Assembly (NCBI GenBank): GCA_910578345.1
Contig: CAJTRA010000001.1
Coordinates: 106,115-170,114 of the forward strand
Reading direction: 5' to 3'
Origin: an uncultured Lachnospiraceae bacterium
GTDB taxonomy: Bacteria; Bacillota; Clostridia; Lachnospirales; Lachnospiraceae
DNA: 64,000 nt
The stretch's first letter is position 1. Each line of letters opens with the position of its first letter. Position numbers and translations under genes: made by a program. Positions 9,048 through 17,255 of this stretch are shown here, piece after piece. Below the pieces are notes generated by a model. That model worked only from the letters and a program-made list of their open reading frames with translations, was not told where the DNA came from and ran no database searches.

Positions 9048-9090
9048 GCCTCCTGTAAGCCCCCAGATTCAGGGTGTACTCACAGGAGGC
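9048..9090. terminator. Inverted repeat at a convergent gene junction
   Basis: GCCTCCTGT (9048-9056) pairs with ACAGGAGGC (9082-9090) around a 25-base loop that contains the stop codon of the flippase-like gene. No T tract follows on either strand, so termination is only possible, not demonstrated. Confidence 0.35.
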
Positions 9091-10154
9091 GACTGTTTGC
9101 GCTTATTTCTATGCCGCACATACAGGCTGTTCACTACCACTACGCCCAGACTGACCAATAACACGAAATAGAAATTGATCCCTCTCGTCACATACAATGA
9201 CGGCATCAGATATTCTCCCGTGAAAATACCCCCAAATACACTCCGGTACATCACTTCCGTGATCCCCTGCGCGCCTGGCACCGGCAGCATATCTACGGCA
9301 ATATAGACTGATGCCTGCAGCAGCATGACAGTCAATGCATCCGCTCCCTCCAGAGAAAATCCACAGTAAATGATCCATGTCAATACAAAAACGCTGGCTC
9401 TCTGTACAAATGTAAAAAGACACACCGCCAGAACCTTGCCCTTATGTCCCAGCAGGAAACGCACCGCCCCCTGATATCCATCCACAAACTGGACGATCTT
9501 CTCCTGCCGCGTCTCGGACTTCTTCAGGACTCTTATGCGCACAAGCTGCTTTTCCGCCCAGAAGATGATCCGTTTCATGCTCTTTGGCGCCAGCATCACC
9601 GCAAGCAGAAGCGCGACAAGAATCGCATTCAGCGCTAAACCCAGCAGAAACAACGGATAAAATTCTTCCAGATACCCCCGCAGCGGCTTATGCCAGAACG
9701 CAAGCGTCCCAATGCCGATCACTACAAGTACCAGCTTATAGATCAGCGCCACCGTCATCAGGACGACTGACGATTCCGACAGACTGTTGCGGTCCTTGCT
9801 CATATAGTAAAGCTGCATCGGCTGGCCGCCGGTCGCCGACGGCGTAATCCCTGAATAGAAAAAACCGATAAAAGAATAGCAGATACATCTGCCCAGGCAG
9901 CTGCGCCCATTCAGGGAACGCAGCAGGTAAAAGAGCATGATCCCCTCCGCGCTGACGAAAAACAACGCCACTCCCAGTGCTGCACACAGAGCAAACGGCG
10001 ACAGTCTGCCAAGTGCATGACGGATCCGTCCCATATCCTGTCCCCGAAAAATCGTATAGAACGACAGTGCCATCACCACCAGAAAAAAGCTTCCCTCCAG
10101 CACTCTTTTCCGATCGACCGCTGTCCCCTTTACCCGGTTCTGGCTAACTTCCAT
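9069..10154 (-). CDS. Lysylphosphatidylglycerol synthase TM-domain protein (AglD/MprF-like)
   Basis: 361 residues with seven to eight hydrophobic helices and features of the LPG synthase TM / UPF0104 family, such as the GITPSATGGQP and PVPGAQGITE segments. Family members flip lipids or lipid-linked sugars without the catalytic LPG synthase domain, which is also absent here. AAAGGGCGG precedes the ATG. The start lies inside the end of the upstream papain-fold gene (11-base overlap), so translation is coupled. A role in moving a lipid-linked intermediate is inferred from the neighbours. Confidence 0.8.
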   Translation of the reverse strand: MEVSQNRVKGTAVDRKRVLEGSFFLVVMALSFYTIFRGQDMGRIRHALGRLSPFALCAALGVALFFVSAEGIMLFYLLRSLNGRSCLGRCICYSFIGFFYSGITPSATGGQPMQLYYMSKDRNSLSESSVVLMTVALIYKLVLVVIGIGTLAFWHKPLRGYLEEFYPLFLLGLALNAILVALLLAVMLAPKSMKRIIFWAEKQLVRIRVLKKSETRQEKIVQFVDGYQGAVRFLLGHKGKVLAVCLFTFVQRASVFVLTWIIYCGFSLEGADALTVMLLQASVYIAVDMLPVPGAQGITEVMYRSVFGGIFTGEYLMPSLYVTRGINFYFVLLVSLGVVVVNSLYVRHRNKRKQSPPVSTP

Positions 10155-10713
10155 ACGCCACCGCCCTTTCTGCTGCCCTCATCGGCGCGGCACCTATAAA
10201 TCCAGACAGGCTCCCCTCATAGACTACCTTTTTATAGGTATATTGATAGAAATCCTTCGGCGTCACCAGCGAAAAGTGCTTCCCGCAGATCTTAATCCCC
10301 TGTTCTTCCAACAGTCTGGCAATATAAGAAGAACAAGTATACTGATTCTTCAAATAAAAAGATCGTCCGAGAACAAGGAAGGGAAGCCCCGGCACCGCAT
10401 AGTGGTAATGATACCGCTTCTGATAATCCTGCCGAAGTCTTCTTAGAATCCCCTCCTTCTGCTTACTGCTGCACTCCAACTCGCAAATCCTGTACGCCGC
10501 TGTCGGAAACGCCCGCAGAATCTTCTCCTTCCTCTCCCTCTCAAACCCGGCAAACCAGGGCACCGCAGGATTGCGCCTTCCGAAACTGTAAGCCTCCTCA
10601 AGCCCCGCATCCAATCCGATCACCACATGGATATATCTCTGCCGCAAAAACCTCCGTATCACCGCCGCAAAAATCCCCGGCGTATCCACCAGCGCGATAT
10701 AAATATGCTCCAT
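10144..10713 (-). CDS. Permuted NlpC/P60 (papain-like) fold protein
   Basis: 189 residues from the ATG at 10713, which has AGGGG about 9 bases upstream. Earlier in-frame starts lack a site. The order of likely catalytic residues is His first (YIHVVIGL, H29) and Cys later (YTCSSYIARLLEE, C127). This is the circularly permuted arrangement of YiiX/YaeF-type NlpC/P60 enzymes that act on amide or ester bonds in envelope or lipid substrates. No signal peptide is seen, so it is probably cytoplasmic or membrane-associated. Coupled to the flippase-like gene, which suggests the two proteins share a lipid-linked substrate (inference). Confidence 0.65.
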   Translation of the reverse strand: MEHIYIALVDTPGIFAAVIRRFLRQRYIHVVIGLDAGLEEAYSFGRRNPAVPWFAGFERERKEKILRAFPTAAYRICELECSSKQKEGILRRLRQDYQKRYHYHYAVPGLPFLVLGRSFYLKNQYTCSSYIARLLEEQGIKICGKHFSLVTPKDFYQYTYKKVVYEGSLSGFIGAAPMRAAERAVAYGS

Positions 10714-10777
10714 AGAAACAAGCCCCTTTCTACACATCCCAACAAAAGCCGCATAAGAATGCATGCTTTACGCATTG

Positions 10778-10866
10778 GAAAGAATGCACGTTTTTTGCAT
10801 TCTTTCAGAGATGACATAATTACTCTTAGGCAGCGTATTTTGCTGCCTTAGCGTAACTTCATCTCT
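10778..10866. repeat. Two adjacent hairpins between gene ends
   Basis: Hairpin 1 pairs GAAAGAATGC (10778-10787) with GCATTCTTTC (10797-10806) around 9 bases. Hairpin 2 spans 10807-10866: AGAGATGA pairs with TCATCTCT at the base, TTAC pairs further in, and GGCAGC pairs with GCTGCC at the tip around GTATTTT. It starts 3 bases after the GT2 stop codon at 10869. A T tract follows only in the plus direction, so as a minus-strand terminator it is atypical. Confidence 0.5.
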
Positions 10867-10868
10867 TT

Positions 10869-11909
10869 TTATTGGAACTGATAAATCTTCCGCGCCGCCC
10901 GATAACCGCTCTTTGTCACCATACCGCCCAGTTTCCCCGGCAGATAGGTGAGTCCGCTTAACGTTCTGCATCGCAGCCGATAATACAGCCTGGCGTTCTC
11001 TTCTTTAATCCCTCGCCAGAGCTGTTCTCTCTTGCTGTATGCTTCCTGGGAATTGATCAAAAGCAGATGGATCGAGGAAATTGCCATCATGATTGATATA
11101 TTCCGGCACATATACTCTGCCAGTTTCGGGTAAGTCTCCTTTACTTCATGCAGATCGACACATTTTGAAACGATCTGCGTCACCATGATCTGCTGGTCGA
11201 TCCGGCGCATCAGCACCTTCTCGTTGACGGACTGGTCCTCTCGTCCAATATAGTAATGATACAAGTCAACATTCATATAATAGATATGATCGACAGACGG
11301 CAGCGGCTGATAAGCGAAAATATTATCCACATAAAAGGTGTGCTCCGGCAGAACGACTCCAACCTGACGAAGCAGCTCTGTCCGGAAGATCAGTGCATGC
11401 ATGATCAGATACTGGGATGCATGAAATCTTCCGATATCGTTCCAGTCACACATCTCTTCGACCGGAAAGATATTGCAGTACTGCATGACCCGGCTTGTGC
11501 CGTCATCCAGATGATCGTACACATAGTTGCATACAAACAGATCCGGAATCTCACTGACAAGACGGGCCTGTCTTTTGACATAGAATCCCTTGATCCTGCT
11601 TAACAGTCTGGCATACGCACTCTCCTCCAGCCAGTCATCAGAATCCACCACCTTGAAATAGATCCCCGTCGCCAGCGCAAGGCCTGCATTGACACCGGAT
11701 CCATGGCCGCCGTTCTTCTTATGAACTACCTTCACAATACCGGGATACTGCTCCTCATAATGATCCGCAATCGCTCCTGTGGCATCCGTGGAACCATCAT
11801 CCACGATAATGATCTCTACATCCTCTCCGCCAGGCAGCAGCGAGTCGATACATCTTTTCATATAATCCTGTGAATTATAGCAAGGCACTGTAAATGTTAT
11901 GTACTTCAT
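10869..11909 (-). CDS. Family 2 glycosyltransferase
   Basis: 346 residues. The GT-A signature is at the N-terminus: FTVPCYNSQDYM, then IIVDDGSTD and KVVDSDDWLEE, giving the nucleotide- and metal-binding acids. The C-terminal 130 residues are mostly helical and without clear membrane spans. I use the second ATG (11909), since GGAGG ends only one base before the first ATG and lies 8 bases before the second. It probably adds one sugar to a lipid-linked glycan in the cytoplasm. Single gene; hairpins follow it. The 11910-12117 gap upstream is AT-rich; I see no convincing promoter boxes in it. Confidence 0.85.
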   Translation of the reverse strand: MKYITFTVPCYNSQDYMKRCIDSLLPGGEDVEIIIVDDGSTDATGAIADHYEEQYPGIVKVVHKKNGGHGSGVNAGLALATGIYFKVVDSDDWLEESAYARLLSRIKGFYVKRQARLVSEIPDLFVCNYVYDHLDDGTSRVMQYCNIFPVEEMCDWNDIGRFHASQYLIMHALIFRTELLRQVGVVLPEHTFYVDNIFAYQPLPSVDHIYYMNVDLYHYYIGREDQSVNEKVLMRRIDQQIMVTQIVSKCVDLHEVKETYPKLAEYMCRNISIMMAISSIHLLLINSQEAYSKREQLWRGIKEENARLYYRLRCRTLSGLTYLPGKLGGMVTKSGYRAARKIYQFQ

Positions 11910-12117
11910 GGTCATACCTCCGTCTTTTATTCTTTTTTTGAGTTTTTCATATGCGCATTATGAGTTCTCTTTTTTCTGTTTCCATGATTCCTGTCATCGG
12001 AAATCTGTCATTTACTCTATTTATCATAACGATAAAAACTTCCAGTTTTCTTCAAGGTTTTATTAAGATATTCTTAAAAAAGCTTTCCATCACCTTAAAA
12101 CACGCTTCCCCATAATA

Positions 12118-12184
12118 GAAAAAACTCTGGCATATCCTGGAAAGATCACTTTCTTTCGAAAGTTCTCTCTAAGATATGCCAGAG
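12118..12184 (-). terminator. Rho-independent terminator of the SGNH lipoprotein gene
   Basis: CTCTGGCATATC (12125-12136) pairs with GATATGCCAGAG (12173-12184), with a smaller inner hairpin. On the minus strand the stem is followed by six T residues (12119-12124). It lies 28 bases beyond the stop at 12213. Confidence 0.85.
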
Positions 12185-12212
12185 CAAATTCTGCGCTGCT
12201 TCTTTCTGTTTC

Positions 12213-13145
12213 CTATTCTATGATACCCCCCAGCACCGCATCCGCGATCAGCCTCATTCCTTCCGGCGTCGGATGGATGCCGTCAGATGTCATTTCCTGC
12301 ATATTCTCTATCGTAATTCCACAATGGTACAGATCGATTACCGGAATCGCCCTTTTGGCAGCGATCAGCGCGATCCGGTCGGAGTACGCCGCCGATGTCA
12401 GACCCTGTCCGTTGACAAACGGAACAAAAGGCTCTTCCTCCGTTCCCCAGTCACCGAGCGGCGGCAGCGTACAGCAGTAGATCTGCGCCGACGGGTACTC
12501 CCTTGTCAGCTTATCTAGAATCAGCGTGTAGGCGTCACTGAAATGACCAACTGCCCCTTCTTCCACTGCCCGCCGTCCATTGTTGTCTCCGATCGGTACG
12601 CTCTGCACCACATCATTGGTGCCCATATACACAAGAATGATATCCGGCGTTTCGCCCTCTTCCCCGGCCAGTTGCGAAATCCGAAGATCGCTGCTGCCGA
12701 TCATGGGATCCTGCGCTCCAGAATCCCCGAAGCAGGTACTGCCGGAACTGGAACCATTCGCACACAAGGTAAGACCCGCTTCCTCCAGCACGATCTTCCA
12801 CCAGGTCTGTGCCACATCCTGCACTGCACCGTTATGTGGAAAGAAAACGCTGTTTCCTTCCGGTATCCATCCTTCAAAGGTGGAGATGCTGTCTCCTAAG
12901 ATGGAAATTTTCATTCCTTGTTTCGCATACCGAATCTGGCCCTCCTCGGAGGCAGAAGGCTCTGACGCGTCTGCCGAGTCACTTCCAGTCGCCGCTTCGT
13001 CTTCCAACAGGCTGCTATCTTCCCCCGCTGTTTCGCCCTCTCCTGCACTGCCATCTCTCATTTCCTGTGTAACGCCGCAAGCCGAGAACAGCAGCGCTGT
13101 CAGGCAGAGGAAGAGCAGCGCACACATCCTTTTTCTCTTTTTCAT
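12213..13145 (-). CDS. SGNH/GDSL hydrolase lipoprotein
   Basis: 310 residues. The N-terminus is a lipoprotein signal: MKKRKRM, a hydrophobic core, then LFSAC with the lipidated Cys at about residue 22. A Ser/Glu/Asp-rich linker follows. The hydrolase domain keeps all blocks: ILGDSIST (nucleophile Ser), NGSSSGST, GTNDV and DGIHPTPEG (Asp-His). It should remove acyl groups from a surface glycan or lipid outside the cell. The ATG at 13145 has AGGAAAAGG upstream and gives a clean signal peptide; the longer reading from 13202 would bury it. Monocistronic, with a strong terminator. Confidence 0.85.
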   Translation of the reverse strand: MKKRKRMCALLFLCLTALLFSACGVTQEMRDGSAGEGETAGEDSSLLEDEAATGSDSADASEPSASEEGQIRYAKQGMKISILGDSISTFEGWIPEGNSVFFPHNGAVQDVAQTWWKIVLEEAGLTLCANGSSSGSTCFGDSGAQDPMIGSSDLRISQLAGEEGETPDIILVYMGTNDVVQSVPIGDNNGRRAVEEGAVGHFSDAYTLILDKLTREYPSAQIYCCTLPPLGDWGTEEEPFVPFVNGQGLTSAAYSDRIALIAAKRAIPVIDLYHCGITIENMQEMTSDGIHPTPEGMRLIADAVLGGIIE

Positions 13146-13224
13146 ATGCCTTTTCCTATATTTTTCTATGCCTCGTGCAACTACTTTCTGAAGCGACGTC
13201 ATTATGTCAACCTAAAACACAGTG

Positions 13225-13363
13225 CCTGACATGATATACTTCTTCTAAGGACCGTTGGAAAACGCCGGCACTTAATGAGGTTTTTCACGAATTTAGTACC
13301 GCTGCGTTTGGAACCGAGCGAAAGCGCGTCCGCAGGAGAAGTGTATCATGCCAGGCGCGTCCG
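13225..13363. repeat. 139-bp intergenic element with 19-bp imperfect terminal inverted repeats
   Basis: CCTGACATGATATACTTCT (13225-13243) and AGAAGTGTATCATGCCAGG (13337-13355) are inverted repeats matching at 17 of 19 positions. The right end runs into the dispersed repeat TGCCAGGCGCGTCCG (13349-13363). The interior is G+C-rich with smaller palindromes (GCGAAAGCGC, CTGCG/CGCAG). It fills most of the gap between an SGNH gene and the radical SAM gene and holds no reading frame of note. It resembles REP- or MITE-like elements of gut Clostridia, but I cannot assign a family. Confidence 0.5.
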
Positions 13364-13364
13364 G

Positions 13365-14357
13365 TTACTTTCTAAAAATAGACTGTCTGGCTCCATGCAT
13401 TTTCTCATGATGCTTGAGCACGTCATTCACCGCGTCCATGCGCAGTCCGGCATCGATGAAGTCACAGTGCTTACAGAACGGATAATTCTGTCTGCCATCC
13501 CGCACTGCATCCCGCAGCTCCCGGTATTTGGCGCTGCTCCAGCCTTCCTTTAAAGAAACTTTGTTCAGATCCGCCAGTTCTGTCGTCTCGAAATTGTCAC
13601 AGCAGCAGATACCCATCTTGCCATTTGGCATGATCCACATATCCGTATAGGGCATCAGGCAAGTCTCCTTGATCACCTTCCCCTGGGACTGCTTGTTCGG
13701 CGCACTGCCCGCCCGGTTAGTCAATACCTCTTTCAGATAGCGGATCTGGATCAGAATATCCACATCCTTAAACTCCTCCGGATGCGCTTTCACGTACTCG
13801 TAGATCACCTGTACATTGTCATGCATCTTCATACTCATGCCATAGTTATTGATGATCAACTGATTCACATAGGGTACGATCTCTTTCACTTTGTCCACAG
13901 TTAACAGCAGTCCATTGGTGGACACGAAGATGAAAGCCTCTGGAAGCTGCTTTCTGGCATACTTATGAAACTCCACGATACGGTTGTCCAGCCACGGCTC
14001 ATTGTTGCCGTACAGAGTCAGGTGTCCCTTATAGCCCCAGTCACGGAGCTGATCAATGATCGAATAATACAGATTCTCGTCAATCTTCTTGTAAGGACGC
14101 TTCTCCGCATTGATATTCGCCGTGCAGAACTCACAGGTGCTGTTACAGCGGTTGACAGTTTCCAGATTAACGACCACCGGATGGGGCGTCTCTTTCTGAC
14201 TGTAAAAATAATCAATATACTTGCGCTGCTGTCGTCTTCTGGCGATAAACTGCAGCTTCAGATAACTCTCACTTGACAGTCTGGGCAGATATTTTCTGGC
14301 ATTCCACCCCAGCACCCCTGCAAAATTGTGTACTCTTACTGACATATCATTCACCAT
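13365..14357 (-). CDS. Radical SAM/SPASM enzyme
   Basis: 330 residues. The radical SAM cluster motif is CNSTCEFC (C71, C75, C78; CxxxCxxC). A C-terminal SPASM-like region has further cysteines (CLMP, ICCCDNF, CKHC) that can bind auxiliary Fe-S clusters. SPASM proteins modify peptides or, in some cases, sugars and alcohols; the target here is unknown. It is the last gene of an operon with GtrA and a DUF6044 protein, so a glycan- or lipid-linked substrate is a reasonable guess. The start region CTGAGAGAAAGGCATGGT is shared base for base with that of GtrA at 16738, which supports the first ATG. Confidence 0.8.
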   Translation of the reverse strand: MVNDMSVRVHNFAGVLGWNARKYLPRLSSESYLKLQFIARRRQQRKYIDYFYSQKETPHPVVVNLETVNRCNSTCEFCTANINAEKRPYKKIDENLYYSIIDQLRDWGYKGHLTLYGNNEPWLDNRIVEFHKYARKQLPEAFIFVSTNGLLLTVDKVKEIVPYVNQLIINNYGMSMKMHDNVQVIYEYVKAHPEEFKDVDILIQIRYLKEVLTNRAGSAPNKQSQGKVIKETCLMPYTDMWIMPNGKMGICCCDNFETTELADLNKVSLKEGWSSAKYRELRDAVRDGRQNYPFCKHCDFIDAGLRMDAVNDVLKHHEKMHGARQSIFRK

Positions 14358-14486
14358 GCCTTTCTCTCAGCCTGCTGCCCTTATCGTTCGTTTCCTATCA
14401 GTCACAGGCACAAATTTTCTTCTCTTTGTAGCGGCACAGCAGGCATCTGCCTGTTTGCCCATAGTCTATCGTTTCTCAGGCTTTCC

Positions 14487-16262
14487 TCAGACCGTCTGGT
14501 CCACTGTCCCCATCACCCGGTACACATAGACCGTACAGCTCCCGTCCTTCGCCATATCGCTCGTCAACAGCTCTAATCCTGCCTCCCTGGCATTGGACAG
14601 CTCAATCCGCGAGAAAATATATTCTCCTCCCAACTCTCTAAAAGCCGCCCCATCGATATAAATATCATTATCCGTAGCATACACCGTTTTCGTCGCACTG
14701 ACAATGCTTAAATCTGTCCCGGAATACAGATACGCCCTGGCGCCCCAGTCGTCATAATAGATCCGCGTCTGCTCCACCCGCTCCAGCGCCGGCGCAATGA
14801 TCCTGCGGAAATCCTCCTTATACTGCTGCGGGTAGAACCCAAGATAGCCGTCCAGCGTTGCGATGCCATTATACTCTAAGACCGCCGGATGCATCCCATA
14901 AGCCGCCGACCATTCTCCCTGATAGCCGATCTTATCCTTGATCCTTGTAAAAAGTTCCTCCGCGTAGAACTGCTCATAATCCAGTTCGTCCACTTCACTT
15001 CCGTGAAAATATTCATATGCTCTATTATAACAGGTAAAATACAGGTCATTATACCGGTTGGGGGTCAGAATGACTGCCAATGCTGCAATACAGATAATGC
15101 CGTTTGCCACCCATATCCCCCAGATTCCTCTGTCATAGAGCCGGATCAACACAAGAAACAAAGCCGCATACCAAAGAAAAGGATTAAAAAAGATCGTCCG
15201 GTTAAACTGCCACCCCTCTAACGGCGGTATCAGCGCTTCCACCAGTCTCCTGAGCAGTCCAAAATCATACAGCCCGTAAATGATGCTGTTAAACACAAGA
15301 AACACCATCACAAAATTAAAAGGGTCGTGCAGAATCTTCTTCCCTTCTTTCCGGTACAGATAACTGCCGTTGAGGAACAGAAAATACAACACACAGATCG
15401 GAAGCGCCACTTTACCGTGCACCCCGTCCGCATGGAAGATACCCTCCTTCCAGACCGTGACGATCTCACGCAGGATTTCCGATACCCTCAAGTCCGCATT
15501 CACAATGGAAGAGCGGATCGTCTCTTCCTCCCCCAGAAGCATCTGCCCGAACAGCCTGTACTCACACCCCACGTAACCAAGGGCAAGCACCAGAAACGCC
15601 GCCACAAGCGTCCAGGCCGGTTTCCTGTCGCGGATTGAAAGCCACAGGACCGCAATGACCAGATATCCCAGGAGGAAAATGCCGTGATAGGAAAAATAAG
15701 ACACCAGCGGATATACAAACAGCGCCAGATACCATCCTTTTCCCCCATGCCTGTAGATCTTGACGAGCAGATAGATACACAGTGGAATCGAAGCAAATGC
15801 AAATCCGAATGCCGGAAAGAACCAGATAATGCCATACACAAATCCTGTCATATAAATGACGGGCCTATAAACGACAAACTTGTCAGGAAAAAATTCTCCT
15901 GCTAACAGCCGGAAAGAAACCATCCCCAGCAATATTTTGCCCAGAATACCGATCACATACGCAATATAAGTAGGGAAAAGCATATACAGAATACTGTAAA
16001 GAGACAGTTCCGAGGGAAGATGATCCCGGCTGATCCCTCCCAGGAAAGGAACCTCCACCCCGTGCTGTAAGAAACTGTTTGTATTCTTCAACATCTGGAA
16101 CTGTGCCAGAAACAGATCCATATTGTCATGTACTGCAATGTAGCTGTGCTCCCCATAGCCGAAAAAGACCCCTGCCGTCAGAAACAGGAAGCCGATGATC
16201 GGAAACAGAAACCAATATTTTGTTATCCAAAGGAACCATTTGCATTCCGTCAGTCTTCTCAT
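14487..16262 (-). CDS. DUF6044 family polytopic membrane protein
   Basis: 591 residues: about eleven hydrophobic helices in the first 410 residues, then a soluble C-terminal domain of about 170 residues. A conserved-looking VHDNMDL motif (H45, D46, D49) lies just after the first helix, in the position of GT-C catalytic acids. I recognise the DUF6044 pattern. A membrane glycosyltransferase or carbohydrate-transfer role is inferred from topology and context only. AGAGGTTC precedes the ATG. Middle gene of the GtrA-DUF6044-radical SAM operon. The 129-base gap at 14358-14486 before the radical SAM gene shows nothing notable. Confidence 0.75.
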   Translation of the reverse strand: MRRLTECKWFLWITKYWFLFPIIGFLFLTAGVFFGYGEHSYIAVHDNMDLFLAQFQMLKNTNSFLQHGVEVPFLGGISRDHLPSELSLYSILYMLFPTYIAYVIGILGKILLGMVSFRLLAGEFFPDKFVVYRPVIYMTGFVYGIIWFFPAFGFAFASIPLCIYLLVKIYRHGGKGWYLALFVYPLVSYFSYHGIFLLGYLVIAVLWLSIRDRKPAWTLVAAFLVLALGYVGCEYRLFGQMLLGEEETIRSSIVNADLRVSEILREIVTVWKEGIFHADGVHGKVALPICVLYFLFLNGSYLYRKEGKKILHDPFNFVMVFLVFNSIIYGLYDFGLLRRLVEALIPPLEGWQFNRTIFFNPFLWYAALFLVLIRLYDRGIWGIWVANGIICIAALAVILTPNRYNDLYFTCYNRAYEYFHGSEVDELDYEQFYAEELFTRIKDKIGYQGEWSAAYGMHPAVLEYNGIATLDGYLGFYPQQYKEDFRRIIAPALERVEQTRIYYDDWGARAYLYSGTDLSIVSATKTVYATDNDIYIDGAAFRELGGEYIFSRIELSNAREAGLELLTSDMAKDGSCTVYVYRVMGTVDQTV

Positions 16263-16291
16263 GAACCTCTGCCCTCTCCCTCTGCGCTTAC

Positions 16292-16738
16292 CTATCCTTG
16301 CTGTTTTCTTTTGCGGAACACAAACAACTTCTGACCAAAGAAATTCATGACAATGAAGATCCCCATCCCCAGAATCATCGCCACATTATCTACGATCACC
16401 TTCGGCTGCGATGCCAATATCTTCTCCACCAGCGGCTGCGCCACGCCAAAGGCCACAAGATAGCAGACGATGATATTGACCGCAAACCGCCACGGCAGCC
16501 ACTTATCCTTGTGCTCTACTTTAAAGGTCACTTTACTGTTCGCATGATAAGAGAAAACACTCCCGATAAAGTAGGAGATCCCGCTGGACAGCCAGTAATT
16601 CATATGGATCAGGTTGTAAAGCACTGCCATAATAATCCAGCCCATCAGCGTATTGATCACGCCCACCATGCCAAAGTGGATCACTTCCATGATAAAATCT
16701 TTGTATTTCCTAAAGAGTGCCTTCATGACTCGAACCAT
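16292..16738 (-). CDS. GtrA family membrane protein
   Basis: 148 residues with four hydrophobic helices and GtrA hallmarks (HFGMVGVINTLMG near residue 22, SYFIGSVFSYHANSKVTF in the middle). GtrA proteins are thought to help flip or position undecaprenyl-phosphate sugars made by GtrB-type GT2 enzymes. A GtrB-like gene is at 36781 in the same locus. First gene of a minus-strand operon, divergent from the VOC gene. The initiation region is the same 18 bases as that of the radical SAM gene. Confidence 0.85.
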   Translation of the reverse strand: MVRVMKALFRKYKDFIMEVIHFGMVGVINTLMGWIIMAVLYNLIHMNYWLSSGISYFIGSVFSYHANSKVTFKVEHKDKWLPWRFAVNIIVCYLVAFGVAQPLVEKILASQPKVIVDNVAMILGMGIFIVMNFFGQKLFVFRKRKQQG

Positions 16739-16775
16739 GCCTTTCTCTCAGTCTGTCTCTTTGCTGTATCACCAT

Positions 16776-16804
16776 TTGCATTCCTGCACGGATTCCCTTA
16801 TAAT
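16776..16804 (+). promoter_or_regulatory. Sigma-70 promoter for the VOC gene
   Basis: TTGCAT (16776-16781), a 17-base spacer and a consensus TATAAT (16799-16804). The predicted transcript starts near 16811, which leaves about 27 bases before the ATG, with AGGAG at 16826-16830. Confidence 0.75.
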
Positions 16805-16837
16805 GGAATCAATTTATTTCAGATTAGGAGTTGTCCA

Positions 16838-17248
16838 ATGTTATCTTTCAGCGTACACCATATCGGCTATTTAGTCAAAAAAATAGAAAAAGCTAAACAG
16901 ACTTTCCTCTCCCTCGGTTACCATATAGAGCAGGAGACGGTTATTGATGATCTCCGCAAAGTAAAGATCTGCTTCCTGATCAAAGACGGTTACCGCATCG
17001 AACTCATCTCCCCTGTTTCTGCAGATTCCGTGGTCTCCGGGCTGATGAAGAAATATAAGAACAGCCCTTACCATATCTGCTATGAGACAGCCGGTCTTGA
17101 GGCATCAATCGCAGCATTGACCGCAGACGGTTTTATCGTCATTGACACCCCCACACCGGCGCCGGCATTGGGCGGCCGCCGTGTCGTCTTCCTGACAAGC
17201 GCCTCCGCAGGCATGATCGAGCTGCTGGAGACAGAAACCTCAGCTTAA
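16838..17248 (+). CDS. VOC (glyoxalase/methylmalonyl-CoA epimerase-like) protein
   Basis: 136 residues of the vicinal-oxygen-chelate fold. The four expected metal ligands are present in order: His in HHIGYLV (residue 8), Glu in RIELISP, His in PYHICYE and Glu in MIELLE. The layout is closest to methylmalonyl-CoA epimerases. The true start is the ATG at 16838, with AGGAG 7 bases upstream and its own promoter; the open frame to its left is antisense to GtrA. It stands next to, and convergent with, an operon encoding an FkbH-like protein and an acyl carrier protein, so it may act on a carrier-bound acid (inference). Confidence 0.85.
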   Translation: MLSFSVHHIGYLVKKIEKAKQTFLSLGYHIEQETVIDDLRKVKICFLIKDGYRIELISPVSADSVVSGLMKKYKNSPYHICYETAGLEASIAALTADGFIVIDTPTPAPALGGRRVVFLTSASAGMIELLETETSA

Positions 17249-17255
17249 CGCGGCG

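Noticed and set aside
16298..16837. Long plus-strand frame joined to the VOC gene
   Set aside because: It is antisense to GtrA. The VOC fold starts at the ATG of 16838, which has its own promoter and AGGAG.
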